Positions 42,463 to 54,556 of a stretch of 64,000 nucleotides of DNA are shown piece by piece; within the stretch, counting starts at the first letter, position 1; each line of letters starts with the position of its first letter. The stretch is from Jaapia argillacea MUCL 33604 (taxonomy: Eukaryota > Basidiomycota > Agaricomycetes > Jaapiales > Jaapiaceae). The stretch is taken from positions 1,618,181-1,682,180 of the forward strand of contig KL197713.1 in assembly GCA_000697665.1 (NCBI GenBank), read 5' to 3'. Made by a program: the position numbers and the translations under genes. The notes under the pieces are model-generated. The model was not told the DNA's origin, searched no databases, and was given only the letters and a program-made list of their open reading frames with translations.

Positions 42463-44344
42463 ATGATCTCAGTCAGTCCCCCTGTCGAATCACTGCTGTG
42501 CGCATTGTCTCACTTTTCTTCCAGGCATTTTTCATATTCAACCAGAAGGGAGAGGTACAAATTTCGCCCGCGATTGTCACAAAAAGTACTCACGACTCTC
42601 AGGTTCTCATCTCCAGACTGTACCGACCGGACGTCAAGTAGGTGTCACGAATCTCACCTCCACTTCAATCCCGAGTGAATTTTGAGTTTAGACGGTCCAT
42701 AGCGGATGTATTCCGGATACAAGTCATCTCCAACAGCGATGTCAGGTCTCCAATCATCACCCTGGGATCTACAAGCTTCTTTCACGTTCGGATAAACAAT
42801 CTCTATATTGTTGCGGTTACCAAGTGAGTTACACCTATTTCTCTCCGAAAATCCAGGATTTGATCATGGCGGTGAAGATGCAACGCAAACGCGGCACTTG
42901 TTTTCGAGTACTGCTATCGGTTCATTGCCATTGCCAAGTCATATTTCGGGAAGGTGGACGAAGAGTCTGTGAAAAATAACTTCGTACTGATATACGAGCT
43001 CACGGATGGTATGTCTTGTTTTATTCCAAACTTCATCTCTGACCACGGCACTTCCAGAAATCATCGATTTTGGATACCCTCAAAACAGTGAGATTGACAC
43101 CCTGAAGACCTACATCACGGTAACAGATGTCGTCCGGTCGGAGGCGCCGGTAAGTGAACTCCCGCCTCTGGTGCGAGCGGATTCGATTATATTGAGATAT
43201 CCCTCATTCTAGGAGGAGTCTTCGAAGATCACCACACAAGCCACAGGTGTGACCAGCTGGCGGAGACAAGATGTCAAATATAAGAAGAATGAAGCTTTTG
43301 TCGACGTGGTTGAAACCGTCAACCTAAGCATGAGTGCCAAAGGTTTGTTTTTCCTCCCACCCCACATCCACTATACCTAGCTGACAACCTAAATCTGTCT
43401 TTCGCAGGCACGGTTCTAAGAGCAGACGTAGACGGTCACATCTTAATGCGCGCCTATCTCTCCGGAACGCCCGAATGCAAATTTGGTTTGAACGACAAAC
43501 TGGTTATTGACAAGAATGACATGACTGGTGCTAGTGACGCTGTCGAATTGGATGATTGTCGCTTCCACCAATGTGTGAAACTCAATGAGTTTGACGCTTC
43601 CAGGACGATTAGTTTCGTCCCTCCGGATGGAGAATTTGAGTTGATGAAGTGCGTTCCATTTCTTCTTCCTATTGAATCCACGCGCCCAAACGTTATATCC
43701 GTTCGACCCAGATACCGGTCAACCTCAAACGTCAAACTCCCACTCAGAATTATTGCGACGGTGAACGAAATAGGAACTACAAGAGTCTCGTACGATATTG
43801 TCATCAAAGCGAATTTCAGCAACAAGCTCTCCGCCACTAATATCATATTACGCATACCCACACCTTTGAATACCACCAGTGTGGATTGTAAAGTGGCGGC
43901 CGGGAAGGCGAAGTATGTACCGGGGGAAAACGTGGTTGTGTGGAAGTGAGTTGTTTCCTCGGCTCGTTTATTTCCCTTTCCTTCTTACCCAACCTTCTTC
44001 CCACTTCCCACCCTCCGTCTCCTCCCACTCACGTTTCTTCCACTTCCCTAGACTACCTCGCCTCCAAGGTGGCCAGGAGCACACGTTCTCAGGTCTCGCT
44101 TCCTTAACCTCTACCACAGTCCGTCAAGTATGGACGCGTCCGCCCATAGATGTCGATTTCCAAGTCCTCATGTTCACTGCATCGGGTCTCATCGTGAGAT
44201 TCTTAAAAGTGTTTGAGAAGAGTAATTATTCGAGTATCAAGTGGGTTCGATATTTGACGAAGGCTAGTGGATCGTATCAGATCAGGGTAAGTTTTTTCCG
44301 ATTGCGCTGGAAGGTGAGACTGATCGTTTGGTTGATAGTACTGA
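42463..44344 (+). CDS. apm4: AP-2 clathrin adaptor complex, mu subunit
   Basis: Ten exons encode 445 residues: 42463-42471, 42525-42554, 42603-42637, 42692-42823, 42878-43008, 43058-43149, 43213-43342, 43408-43945, 44052-44286 and 44339-44344. The N-terminal longin half begins MISAFFIFNQKGEVLISR. The linker contains VTSWRRQDVKYKKNEAFVDV, and the mu-homology domain ends WVRYLTKASGSYQIRY. SWR..G/D.KYKKNE and GLNDK are shared with AP-2 mu from animals and fungi. The subunit binds Yxx-phi sorting signals and links cargo and PIP2 to clathrin at the plasma membrane. Two extreme exons, 9 nt at the start (ATG ATC TCA) and 6 nt at the end (TAC TGA), are needed for a family-like N- and C-terminus. Confidence 0.93.
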
Positions 44345-45707
44345 GATTTTGCTGAGTGGAGGTGGATGTATATGATTAGGCTGAGCGTTTACTACCCGGC
44401 ACGGACTTCTTTCTCCGATCTATACATGGATTTATGGTTTTAGCTGGCCGACATACTTTAAGCTCGAAGCGGGTGCCTGCACATCAAACCCGTCCAACTG
44501 CCTGGGAGATATTCGTCGGTGTCAATGTGTGCGGGGACTGCGGGGTACAGCTCGACCGATGAGGCGTGGGGGGTTGAACCAGGAGTTATATTCCATGGTC
44601 ATAACAACATTCCCGCATGAGGCTATAAGTGATTCAGCAGGGTGCCGTTTCACCCCTCCATTTGGATCTGCCGTACAGTTGGGCATCCTATGTCTGCACG
44701 AAAACCGTTGAACCACTCTCCCGGCCCGCCCGCCTGCGTTAACCGGAGAAATTCCGGTGGTGGTTGGGAGAGTGGTACGGCACTTGCATGGACCAACGAT
44801 CGAGGATAGGTTGGTGTCCCTCAATAGCTTACAGAAAACAAGAGCGGATGAGGTACGATGTTTCGAATGAACGTCACCTGGGATCGGAGTAAATGCTCAT
44901 CCGACGCTTAGGTCTCCTTGTCGCACAGGGTTCCCACTTGAGAATAGCATGGAGCCGATGCTCGTGGAGTCCTTTTCGGACAATCCATAGTGTAGGTCTC
45001 GAGGGAGGAAATCTGTCGCTTTGTGAAAAGAATCTCATCTGCCGTGAGTAACAAAAGGATAAGATCATCCATACCCTCATTAAACTAAATAGCCACCCTC
45101 TTCCGGGTATGCTCAGACTGCCATTTGAGAGGGACATTCCGAGGGATGGGACGATTTGCCAAGGAAAGATCGTTCAAGGGGGGTTTCAACGGGGAGGTAA
45201 ACGAGAGTTCCTCGAACCACAGAGAGATAAGTGAACGAGACATCGTCGGATACCTTGCGAGACGGCCAGACAGTCACCCCATGCGATTTCCGAGAGCAGG
45301 AGGTCCTTGTTCACGTTGCTCACTGAGAAACCTCCATTCTTCGATGTGCCCGTGGGACGTCAGGAGGCCTTCTTCGGTAGCTGGAGAGATATGAACTTGG
45401 TTTACTAGGCTTCAAGTCTCGACTCTGATGGGAGGATAAACTGAGTCTGTGTTCTGTGTGTCTCCTCAACGGACTGAAATTAAAGACCAAGCAAAAAAAA
45501 AAAATTCAAGTCTTTGGGAGCTGTATGCCTGTTGTTCACCGATTTTGTCGTTGTTGAAGAGTGGGGAATTCTGAGAGTTGCCAGTTGCAGTGGAAGTTGA
45601 GTAATTCGAAATCACATATGTTTTCTGACATACCCTTTTTGGTCATTTGTTTTCTTCAACTCAGCCACCACCTCCTCATCCACGGCTGACCTGCTTACCT
45701 CCCATAA
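44345..45707. other. gene-poor interval, nothing recognisable
   Basis: Short frames only (44529-44711 plus, 44522-44824 minus, 45125-45394 plus), none with domains. A 13-base A run lies near 45494. The last 200 bases are T/C-rich and lead to the Trf4-like start. Confidence 0.5.
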
Positions 45708-45890
45708 ATGCCGTCGAAATACGACTCTGACTATAAAGGCAAACAACAAGAAAAAGCCGAGCGTCTCTACGCCGATACTACAGGTCGTAAATGGTCTTCC
45801 AAGTCGAGACCTTCGTCTTCTGATGGTAAGAGAAGGGATAAGGGCAGGTGGAGGGATGATGCTGATTTGGAGAGGTATCGAGAGAGGGAT

Positions 45891-45955
<65 letters not shown>

Positions 45956-48405
45956 TAGGGATAGGAGGCGTCGGAGGAAGGATTCTCGGGCTACAGGCGA
46001 CTCTGCTGATGCCGGTCCGTCAAACTATGAACGGGAGCGCCGAAATGGGAAGAAAGGGTCGGGGAGTAGAGGTGAGTCGCCTTTGATGTTAAATGGCGGC
46101 TTGTATGAAGGGATGGAGAATGGGGAGGTGGGGGAAGATGGGGAGGTTGAGGTTGAGGGTGGAACTTCAACTCGCAGTCGGACGAAGAAACGAGGGGAGA
46201 GGAGGGAGAGGAGGAGTAGGAGCCGTGACGATGAATTGGAGACATCTACTATCGACCCAGAACTTAAGTCGAGTTACAAGGACAAGGACAAGTCTGGGGA
46301 TACTTTCGAAGCCGGTGGCGAGTTTATTCCATTTGACTTTCCCGACTCTGATGATGAGGGCAAGAAGGAGAGGAAGGAGGAGAGGGAAGAAAGGAAGGTG
46401 TTTGTTAGGGAATGGGATCGAGGGAAACATTGGTCTGCGGATGGTGATAGTCCGAGGAAGCGAAAAGCGGACGAGTATGAGCGAGATGACGGGTACGAGA
46501 ATAAGAAACAAAGGGTGGATGCAGCGTCTAGGAAGGCTCCTTGGATTGAGAACGTGGATTGGAAACGGTGTAACAACGTTGCTGAAATGTGAGCTTGGGT
46601 TTCAATTTCTCTTGTTGACTGGAACTTATAGGATGATGGGGCAGGTTACAGCAGGAAGTCGAGGCTTTCATTGAATATATTGCTCCTACGCATGAAGAAG
46701 ACGAGCTCCGAGGATTGGTTATCGATTTGGTTAGGAAAGCCGTCACCCAACAATTTCCCGACGCAGAAGTCTTCCCGTTCGGAAGCTACGAAACCAAACT
46801 CTACTTGCCCCTTGGGTGAGTAACCTCTCCCCCCCCCTCCCTCCGGCCGCATACACACACCCGAAGCTGAATACGGGTTTCTCGCCAGTGACATTGACAT
46901 TGTTATCCAATCCGAATCCATGGCCTACAGCAACAAAGTCACAGTCCTCCACGCTCTCGCCAACGTAATGAAACGAAGCGGCATAACCGACAAAGTCTCC
47001 ATCATCGCGAAAGCCAAAGTGCCCATCATCAAATTCGTCACCACTCACGGCCGTTTCTCAGTCGATATCTCAATAAACCAAGCAAACGGTCTCGGAGCCG
47101 TTCGCATGGTGAACCAATTCATAGCAGAGTTACCTGCTCTACGTCCTCTCGTAATGATCATCAAGGCTTTCTTGAGCCAGAGAAGTATGAATGAAGTTTT
47201 TACTGGAGGCTTGGGGAGTTTTAGTATTGTTTGCATGGCGGTTAGTTTTTTGCAGATGCATCCGAAGATTAGGAGGGGGGAGATAGACCCGGAGAAGAAT
47301 TTGGGGGTTTTGGTCATTGAGTTTTTTGAGCTTTATGGGTGTTACTTTAACTATCAGGAGGTGGGGATTTCGTTGAGGGATGGAGGGACTTATTTCAGTA
47401 AGGCGCAGAGAGGATGGTTGGATTATCATAAGACGTTCTTGTTGTCGATTGAAGATCCTGGGGATCCTTGTGAGTTTACCTTTTTTTATTTGTGGTGTTT
47501 GCTGATGGTAGTGGCTAGCGAATGACATCTCGAGAGGGTCTTATGGCATCACAAGAGTTCGGACCACGCTCGCTGGCGCGCATGGGATCTTGACTGCTGC
47601 TGCATACATGCATGCTGGTATCATCACTTCGAGACGTGAAGGTCGCGACGTCCATTTGCGAAATCGAAATCACCCGGAGGACACGAGTATCCTTTCCAGT
47701 GTATTGGGTATCACACAAGAGGTGCGTTTGGGTTCTCTCTGGATTTGGGATGATTGTTGATTCGTGCTTCTTGTCGTGAAGACGATAAATCATCGGCTTT
47801 TGGTAGAGGAAGTCTACGAAAGTGGAGTCCTACATCGAATGTTGGGAGTTTCTCCAAAGCCAAAACTTAGTCCTCCAGTTTCAAAAGACCAACCGAAATC
47901 GGACGACAGACGTCCGCCTATGCGGAAAGAAAAATCTTCGTCGTCTCGACGGAGTAAGAGGAACAAACCCGCTTTGGTGGATCGGATACAGGAAGCGGAG
48001 AGTGTGAAGTCTGCTTGGGGAGAGGCGGATAGGGAACAATCCGATGGCGAATCGGATCGTGGGACTAGTGGCAGGAGGCATCATGATAGGGAGGAAGGAG
48101 AGGAGGAAGAGAGTCGGTACGCGTTTGATAGACGCCAGCCACCAAAGAAGAGGAGGAGGGTTGGGAAGGAGAGAGATATGCATACGTATTTCACCACGGA
48201 CGATGAGGAGGATGGGGGGTTGGTGATTAATGGGTTTTCGAATGGAGTTGGTGTGGAAGAGGACGAGGACGGGAAGGAGGCGGCAGAGTATGATTTGAGC
48301 GGGGCAGAGGAGGGGGAGGTTCGGGGGCCTCCGTCTCTGAATCAAGGGAGGAATCGGTCGTATTGGTTGTCGAAGGGAGTTGGGCCTGAGGAGGATAGCG
48401 ACTAG
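45708..48405 (+). CDS. cid14: non-canonical poly(A) polymerase of the Trf4/Cid14 family
   Basis: Five exons (45708-46588, 46645-46815, 46889-47469, 47519-47721, 47782-48405) encode 819 residues. The first 290 are highly charged and include an Arg-Asp dipeptide run. The nucleotidyltransferase core starts near residue 280 (APWIENVDWKRCNNV). FGSYETKLYLPLGDIDIVI supplies catalytic D352 and D354, and GRFSVDISIN supplies D410. The PAP-associated domain contains GCYFNYQEVGISLRDGG. The C-terminal 200 residues are Lys/Arg/Glu-rich and disordered. Trf4-type enzymes add short A tails to aberrant nuclear RNAs within TRAMP and hand them to the exosome; in fission yeast Cid14 also supports heterochromatic silencing. 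The TRAMP role is taken from the family. The Arg-Asp run resembles RNA-binding RD/RE tracts of splicing-related proteins and is uncommon for this family as far as I know. Confidence 0.92.
45891..45962 (+). repeat. AGGGAC hexanucleotide tandem repeat inside the coding region
   Basis: Ten perfect AGGGAC units (45891-45950) are followed by two AGGGAT units. Both units encode Arg-Asp, so length changes stay in frame and alter only the length of the RD run in the Trf4-like protein. Confidence 0.9.
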
Positions 48406-48484
48406 TTTGTTTCGCATTATTATTGCATTTTAGAGATAAGGACCCTGCAAGTCTGAAACATGACGGAAATGAACGCGAGATAAT

Positions 48485-48519
48485 CACGTGCTGGATAAGG
48501 TAGCGCCCATCACCACGTG
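48485..48519. promoter_or_regulatory. two CACGTG boxes
   Basis: CACGTG at 48485-48490 and at 48514-48519 (inside the 10-bp palindrome ACCACGTGGT) lie about 200-230 bases before the split start codon at 48718. CACGTG is the core site of bHLH factors such as Cbf1, Pho4 and SREBP-like proteins. Function is inferred. Confidence 0.45.
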
Positions 48520-48717
48520 GTTCATCAGTTCTGTCAACCTGACCGTCGTCGACAAGGACTTTGTCACCGTCGAAAACGACCTGCAGTTTACCCCCGACCA
48601 TTTCCTGTCATTTCTGCCGTCGCCCGCCCTTTAATAGTTCTTGTCACTTCTTTCTGGTCCTTGTTTTTATCGCTGGTCGATTTCTGGCCCCATCGTTACC
48701 CCTCGCTTTTGCCTTTC

Positions 48718-51701
48718 ATGTGAGTCTACTTTTGTTCCGTCTGGAAAAGTAGAAGTTCATCGCTTTTTTTCTCGAATATCAGGACTACGTCTCGTGCGAA
48801 CGCCCAACCGGTCAATCTCAAAGACCGTATTGCAGCCTTGCAACAGCGAAGTGTCTCAGGCCCTTCAACTTCCTCCGCAAATCCCCCACCTTCTACCAAA
48901 TCCAATGAACTTCCACGAGGCAACCTCCGTGCCAAGATAGCAAAGTTTGAGCAGAGGGGCGGTACTCCCGTCCCTCGCGGTAGCTTTGGTTTGGGAGCAC
49001 CGCCAATGGACGACGGTGGTTCCAAGAGAAGGGGCGAGTTGTATGGGAATAGGATTCCTACCATTCCTAGACAGCTCACTGGTGGATCCCAACCGAGTTA
49101 TGGTCGTTCCGGCTCAGAATCACCCTTGTTACGCTCACCCCAACTTCGAAGCTCGTCCGTGTCCAGTCCCAGGAAAAGGTGTATATCCACCTCGGGACTC
49201 GATTATACGTATCAAACGGACGATATTCCTCCCGTTCCAGATCTCCCGCCTCTGGATCGCAGTGGAGCGATTTCTCCATTCGTCGCTGGTGATGGTTGGA
49301 TGAGTCCCACCTCACCTTATTCTGCCTTTGACGAGGATCATGAAGCGTCAGATGATATTACTCCCTTGTCTCCGGGCCCTCGCGAAGAAATTCGTGAAGA
49401 GCTGCCACCGCCCCACGACGAAGTCGCTACTCCATCTACTCCATTAGTCGAAATCAAAGAGGAGACTCCCTCTGAACCCGAGGAGGCCGTACCGGAGAAA
49501 GCGAGCGAAGATAACCACGATGTGGACGCCGACCCTCAGGAGGTCACGGAAGAGCTTTTGGCGCCAGAGGCAAAGGCGTCAGAGGAGCAGTTGAGGGTTC
49601 CAGAACCAGGACAGCCTGTTGCACCCATTGTGATAGCTGCCTCTGCGGACTCTGCGCCTCCGGCTGTAGCGCAGGAAGTTCAGCTTCCCATACTGGTAAC
49701 CCGCGAGACCTTGGTTAGACCCCCTCCCAAAGTCGTGACTTCGGTCATTGTCGAGGTGGTGCAGGCACCCACGGTTGCCATTCCAACTCCCGTTCCAGTC
49801 GCAAGGGAAAGACCCCCTGTGGACACCACCAAAGCTGTTCGTCTCGCACGGACCGCCGTGCCTCCCATCGATATCCCCCCTGCATCCTCCGCCAATGTCC
49901 CATCACCGAAACCCGTTTCTCGTGTCTCCAGCCCCTCTTCGCAAGATTTACCTCCTACTACACTTACTGGAGCGGTCATCACTGCTGAACCATTGTCTAC
50001 CCACCAGGAGGATGCATCACCTTCCATTCCCCCTTCGCCCCTGGACGATGCGAAATCGCCGAGGACGCTCAGTGTCATTTCTACGGGAGAAGTCCAGATG
50101 GTGACCGGCACGGCTCGCGTCGTTGCCCCATCCACAACTTCGTCACGTCCACAACTTATTCCTGCACCCATCATCATCCCTCCTCAACAACAGTCATCCT
50201 CTTACGAACTAAAAACCCCGTCCCCTTCTTACGCCGGACGTCATGAACCCCCGTCGGCTTCCTATGTTGAACCTAATCTCGATGTCCCGGTACAAGGTGG
50301 ACCGACCACCTTCCGATCGGTCGTTCATGGCAAAGTCAAAGAAGGACTCAATGTGGCTAACAAACCTATTGCTACTCCTGCGAAGCCTCCCCCTCAAGTC
50401 CGGAGGGTTAACAATGTTCGTACTATCGACATGTCGGAGCCTCAGTCACCTCTTGGCAACGACTTGGCTTCATTACTCGTGAGTGCGGCTTTGTTGGAGC
50501 AACACCTTTTGGTTGGGGGTTTGCCTAGTCCTGATGTCAGGGTTATACCTTCTGCTGATGAAGGAGAGGAGGGAGGGGGTTATGAAGAAGAGGATTCAGG
50601 GCTTGGACCTATCAGGGAGTTGGATCCCGTGCAGGAAGGAGTTGATCCTTTCCTTGAAGTTCCTTCCACGCGTCGAAGTCGAGGAGGAGGAAACAATGCC
50701 GTACAACCACCACCCCAGGTTCAGGTTGACGGTGTGGAGTTCCCTCGTCATGATAACTATCATCAACATCATCACCAGCAAGTCCAACAAATCGAGAGAG
50801 AAGAAGCAATTGTCCATCCTTCAACTCCACCACCCAAGAAATCACGGTCGTTCACTAGAAGTCTTCGTTCGTTACGTTCCATGCCAGGTTCTTATCCTCG
50901 TCACAGCTTATCTTCGACAGAGATGTCTTCGGAAGATTCCATACCTGTTTTGACGCCGCCTTCGCCTTCGTTCTACGATACAGGCTCTGGGAATGGTAGG
51001 GAGAGGAGGACGAGTTCGACTTGGGGTTCTCCGAAGAAGAGTGGGAGTGTTGGGGCGATTTCGAGAGCTAGTTCCTTTGCGGAGAAGATTTGGTCGAGGG
51101 GCAGGAAAACGTCGACGCAGTCGGTTATCACGATTGACTCACCTGGTTAGTCCAAACAATCTTGTCATTGCCTGCCCTGCGTGTGTCGTTTTTAACAAGG
51201 GCTAACAGATCCATCCCTCGCCATCTAGACGAAAGTAATAGTGAGAGTTCGTCGCTCACCCAGCATCCTCCAAGTTCGCATCCTCCTCCTCGGGTGACTT
51301 ACACGAATCCTCTCGGTCTCGGTCTTTCTCTTTCTCCAACAACTGCTCAGGGTGCACGGCCCATGTCTTGGGCTACTTCCTCTACCACCTCCTCTCCTGA
51401 TATGAGTGGCTTTGACTCTCAAATCTTCGACGCTTTCCCAGCTGTACCACAAGACATTTTAACACCCTTGCCTCCACCTGTAACCGCCGTTCCTTTGCTC
51501 CGCCAACGCCCATCGACTGCGGGCGGTTCCACTCATGAAGTGATGGGCGGTCATAACGAGTTTGGGCACAAGACAAGTTTGTCTCTTGGGCGGTCGACGA
51601 CGTTACCAACCAGCCATAAAACTCATCACAAGGAAGATTCAGGGGGCGGTGCGCAGGCGCAGCCAACCCGTGCGAGTATTATCAGAAGAAAACATTATTG
51701 A
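48718..51701 (+). CDS. long, mostly disordered Pro/Ser-rich protein of unknown function
   Basis: The start codon is split: AT at 48718-48719 joins G at 48783 after an intron (48720-48782). The remaining exons are 48783-51145 and 51229-51701, giving 945 residues. The conserved-looking N-terminus has two basic helices, VNLKDRIAALQQR and LRAKIAKFEQRGG, that resemble short motifs repeated in basidiomycete cytoskeleton- or polarity-related proteins; I cannot name the family. The middle 600 residues are Pro/Ser/Val/Glu-rich. The C-terminal third contains basic Ser-rich blocks (KKSRSFTRSLRSLRS), potential kinase targets, and ends RASIIRRKHY. No enzyme domain, transmembrane segment or signal peptide is visible. 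The consistent two-helix start and long open frame support a real gene. Confidence 0.75.
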
Positions 51702-52130
51702 TCTATCTCTTTTTCCTTCTCTACTCATCTTATCATCCATCTAACTCGTATCTGTGCAATTGAATTGGCGTCCATCCGCTTTGCTCTCATCATACTTTCT
51801 CCCTCTCTCGTCTCGACTAGCTTTCGGAATTTCAGTCGCTACCCTATCCTTTTTGTTGTTGTCTCGTAGTCAGGCTTTTCGTTTGTCACATGTTTTATGC
51901 TCGTCGGACTGGATTCAAAAAAAACGACGGAAAACGCGTGCAGGGGTTCATACAATTACATGAGCACTCTAATCAGGGGAATGGTGATCATCGAGAAGCA
52001 GACAATGGTTGGAAGCACGGGACTAGACTGGATAAGTTATGTAGGGGTAGGGGTGTCATTGGAAAGCGAAGACGAAAACAGGCTTTCTCGACCTGAAAGT
52101 GGACGGCCAAGATACGCGAGAAACCTCGTC

Positions 52131-54403
52131 TCAAGGCTTCTTTGAGGCCCCTCTCTTGGCCTTCTTCTCCAGTTTCTCTTCCCCGCTAACTGTGTTCGAG
52201 GGACCGCTCGACGACCGAGGTGCGGGCCCACCAGATGAACGACGATTTCTTGAGGCTTCAGCCTGGGCAGGATCGAGTGAACGTCGTACCGATGTCGGTG
52301 CCGGGAGCAAGGCGGGTGCCGTTTCTTCCTCCCCGATTGGGATCTTGCGGGCTTGTGCGAAGAAGAGTTTGGCTTCGCGGTCTGTTAGGTTCTCGATATA
52401 ATACATGTTGCCTATGCGGGGCATTAGTGAGAGAGAGTTGAGGGTCAAAGGAAGAACTATGGCGTACCTCGCGGGACGAGAAACATGCCACCTTTAGCGA
52501 GGACGTAGCTGGTTGTATGCACCTTGAAGTTGACAGCGCCTTCAATCACATAAAATACCTGCACAACTCTGTCAGCCATCCTACCCCCAATCACAATAGC
52601 AGCGTCGCAACGAGGGAGCATACATAGGTATTGTCTTTGGTTCCTTTGCTTGGTTTCGATTTACGTGGAGGAATAATGAGTTGACCAGCTGCGATAAAGT
52701 CACCATCGCCGAATATCTTTTGAAAGAAGAAATCGTTATTGGCGGCGGCTCTTGGAGCGACCATCCTGGATGTGAAGGCGACACCTATGGCCCCACACAG
52801 ATCAGATTTTGGAGGACTGAAAGCGGAAGGGTAGTGTGCTCACGTCTCTGCACCTCCTCCTTGGTGACATAGTCCAACACAACACCATGAGCTTCAGTAT
52901 TCGCGTCCCACTCAGTTTCCTCCTCAATCTCAGGTTCGGGCTCAGGCTCTACAGTAGCTGTCTTGGTCCTACTCTTCCCTCGAGGTCTCCGATGTTTCGA
53001 GCCGAGAGGCTCAACGGGTTCTTTGGGGTACCGGACGATCTGTTTGATGTGAGGGACGAGGACTGGACCTGATTCGCGTTTCCCGTATACAACTTTCTCC
53101 AGTCGCCAGTATTCGAGTGGTGGGTACTTGTGTCGTTTACTTCGTCGGCATGCTGCATCTGTCTCAAGACGAATGAGAGGAGTGGAAAAGACAGTCAAGC
53201 AAAGAGACCGACCGTCTACAGGATCTTTCCGACGCTTCCCTCGACCTTTAGTCGCTTTCTTCTTTGCCTTCTCCTTCTCCGCAGCCTCAGCCTCTTCTTC
53301 AGAACCTTCAGATGCCATGTCCTCCACTTCTTCTAGGCCTGCCGCAATTTCTGGTTCCATCCCATCATCGTCATTATGGTTCCAATCCTCCTGTTGGTGA
53401 TCTTCTTCCTCCTGCACGGGCTCTACAGCCTTGGCCTTTCCTTTACGCTTGGTTGTGACAGGTTCTTCTTGATCGACAGGTGCGTCCTCCAATCCACCAT
53501 CCCCACTGTCTTCTCCCCGAACGGGAGCCTTCTTTGCCGATTTCGGTCGTTTACCTTCTCGAGCCGCCCTTTCCTCGCTGGTCGGCGTCGATGGTCTCGC
53601 CCGCTTCTTCGGAGATGGAGTATTGGGGGTAGCATCTTGTAGGACCTGCAACTCTTCTCCCTCGTCATCGTCATCATCATCTTGATCCATCTGCGTAAAG
53701 CTCGCGTGACTCATCGTCCGTTGCCTGGGTGTAGGAACATCGTCAGAGGGAGGAAGGCCACTATTATCCCCAGGTTCAAAACTGTTATCGTCCATTCCCC
53801 CAGCATCTGGCTCATCTGGTGGTGGTAGCGAGGATCGCGAAAGGTTGGAAGGTCCCGGGACATTGCCGTTGGCCATAGATCTACGAGATGCGACGGAGGA
53901 ACCTCGACGAGAAGGACGTGGAGAGGGAAGCTCGTCGAAATCGACATCGGAGGCACGAGCTACCGGACGCGAGGATGAACCGACCCGTTGGACGCTTGAT
54001 GGCATAGCTGGGTGGCGTGCATTGGAGAAATAGACCATAGGACCTATAGCATACACCCACTTAGAATAGCCCCTCCCACATGCCAGACGAAAATAACAAC
54101 GAGGAACTCACTGTCCAATTCCATCGAGACTTCACCATTCTCGTCGTCCTCATCTGCCACTGGAGTCATCGGAGTCTTCCTCTTCTTCCTCCCATTAGTC
54201 TTTGGTTTTGGAGGTGTCATAGCATCCGCCTGGCCAATAACTTTTTCAAAGACCTCGAATTCGTCTGAGTTGTGTTCAACATAGGCTACCGCGATTCCAG
54301 TACGTTTGCCATGTTCCAAGTCATCCGCGCGGAATGGGACGTGAGCTCTTGGCGCACCGCGTCGTGAGGCCCCTAAGCTACTTTTGCGTGCTGAAGCTGG
54401 CAT
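52131..54403 (-). CDS. mif2: centromere protein C (CENP-C/Mif2/Cnp3)
   Basis: Six exons (54112-54403, 53213-54043, 52844-53158, 52624-52784, 52468-52558, 52131-52411) encode 656 residues. The CENP-C signature CRRSKRHKYPPLEYWRLEK lies near residues 377-395 and binds the CENP-A nucleosome acidic patch. The C-terminal cupin dimerisation domain (about 490-600) reads FFFQKIFGDGDFIAAGQLII, then NTYVFYVIEGAVNFKVH, then KGGMFLVPRGNMYYIENL. The N-terminus, which contacts the Mis12 complex, starts MPASARKSSLGASRRG; the middle is acidic and disordered with basic clusters. It is the structural platform of the inner kinetochore. The in-frame TTG at 54431-54433 is not preferred over the ATG. The gene shares a 153-bp divergent promoter with a mitochondrial tRNA thiolase. 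Confidence 0.95.
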
Positions 54404-54556
54404 CGTCACGGTCGTCGGCGACGATGAGGTCAAGCGTTTCCCCGTCGAGCGGAATGATGCCGGAGGATGTCAAGGATGAAAGGCCGTGGGAAATCAACAG
54501 ACGCGACGCGCTTGTTCTTGTTTGGGCATTGTGGCAGATTTTCTTGCTTTCTGGTC
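54404..54556. promoter_or_regulatory. divergent promoter between CENP-C and tRNA 2-thiouridylase, with ACGCGACGCG
   Basis: Only 153 bases separate the two start codons. ACGCGACGCG at 54501-54510 is a double MCB-like core. Cell-cycle regulation of the kinetochore gene through this site is a reasonable inference; there is no direct evidence. Confidence 0.5.

Noticed and set aside
45891-45962. Tandem repeat considered as a CRISPR-like or telomere-like array
   Set aside because: Six-base units without spacers, inside an open reading frame coding Arg-Asp; not a CRISPR and not a telomeric unit.
49680-50177. 165-codon minus-strand frame inside the disordered protein
   Set aside because: Val/Thr/Gly-rich shadow of the Pro/Ser-rich plus strand; the plus-strand frame is far longer and spliced consistently.
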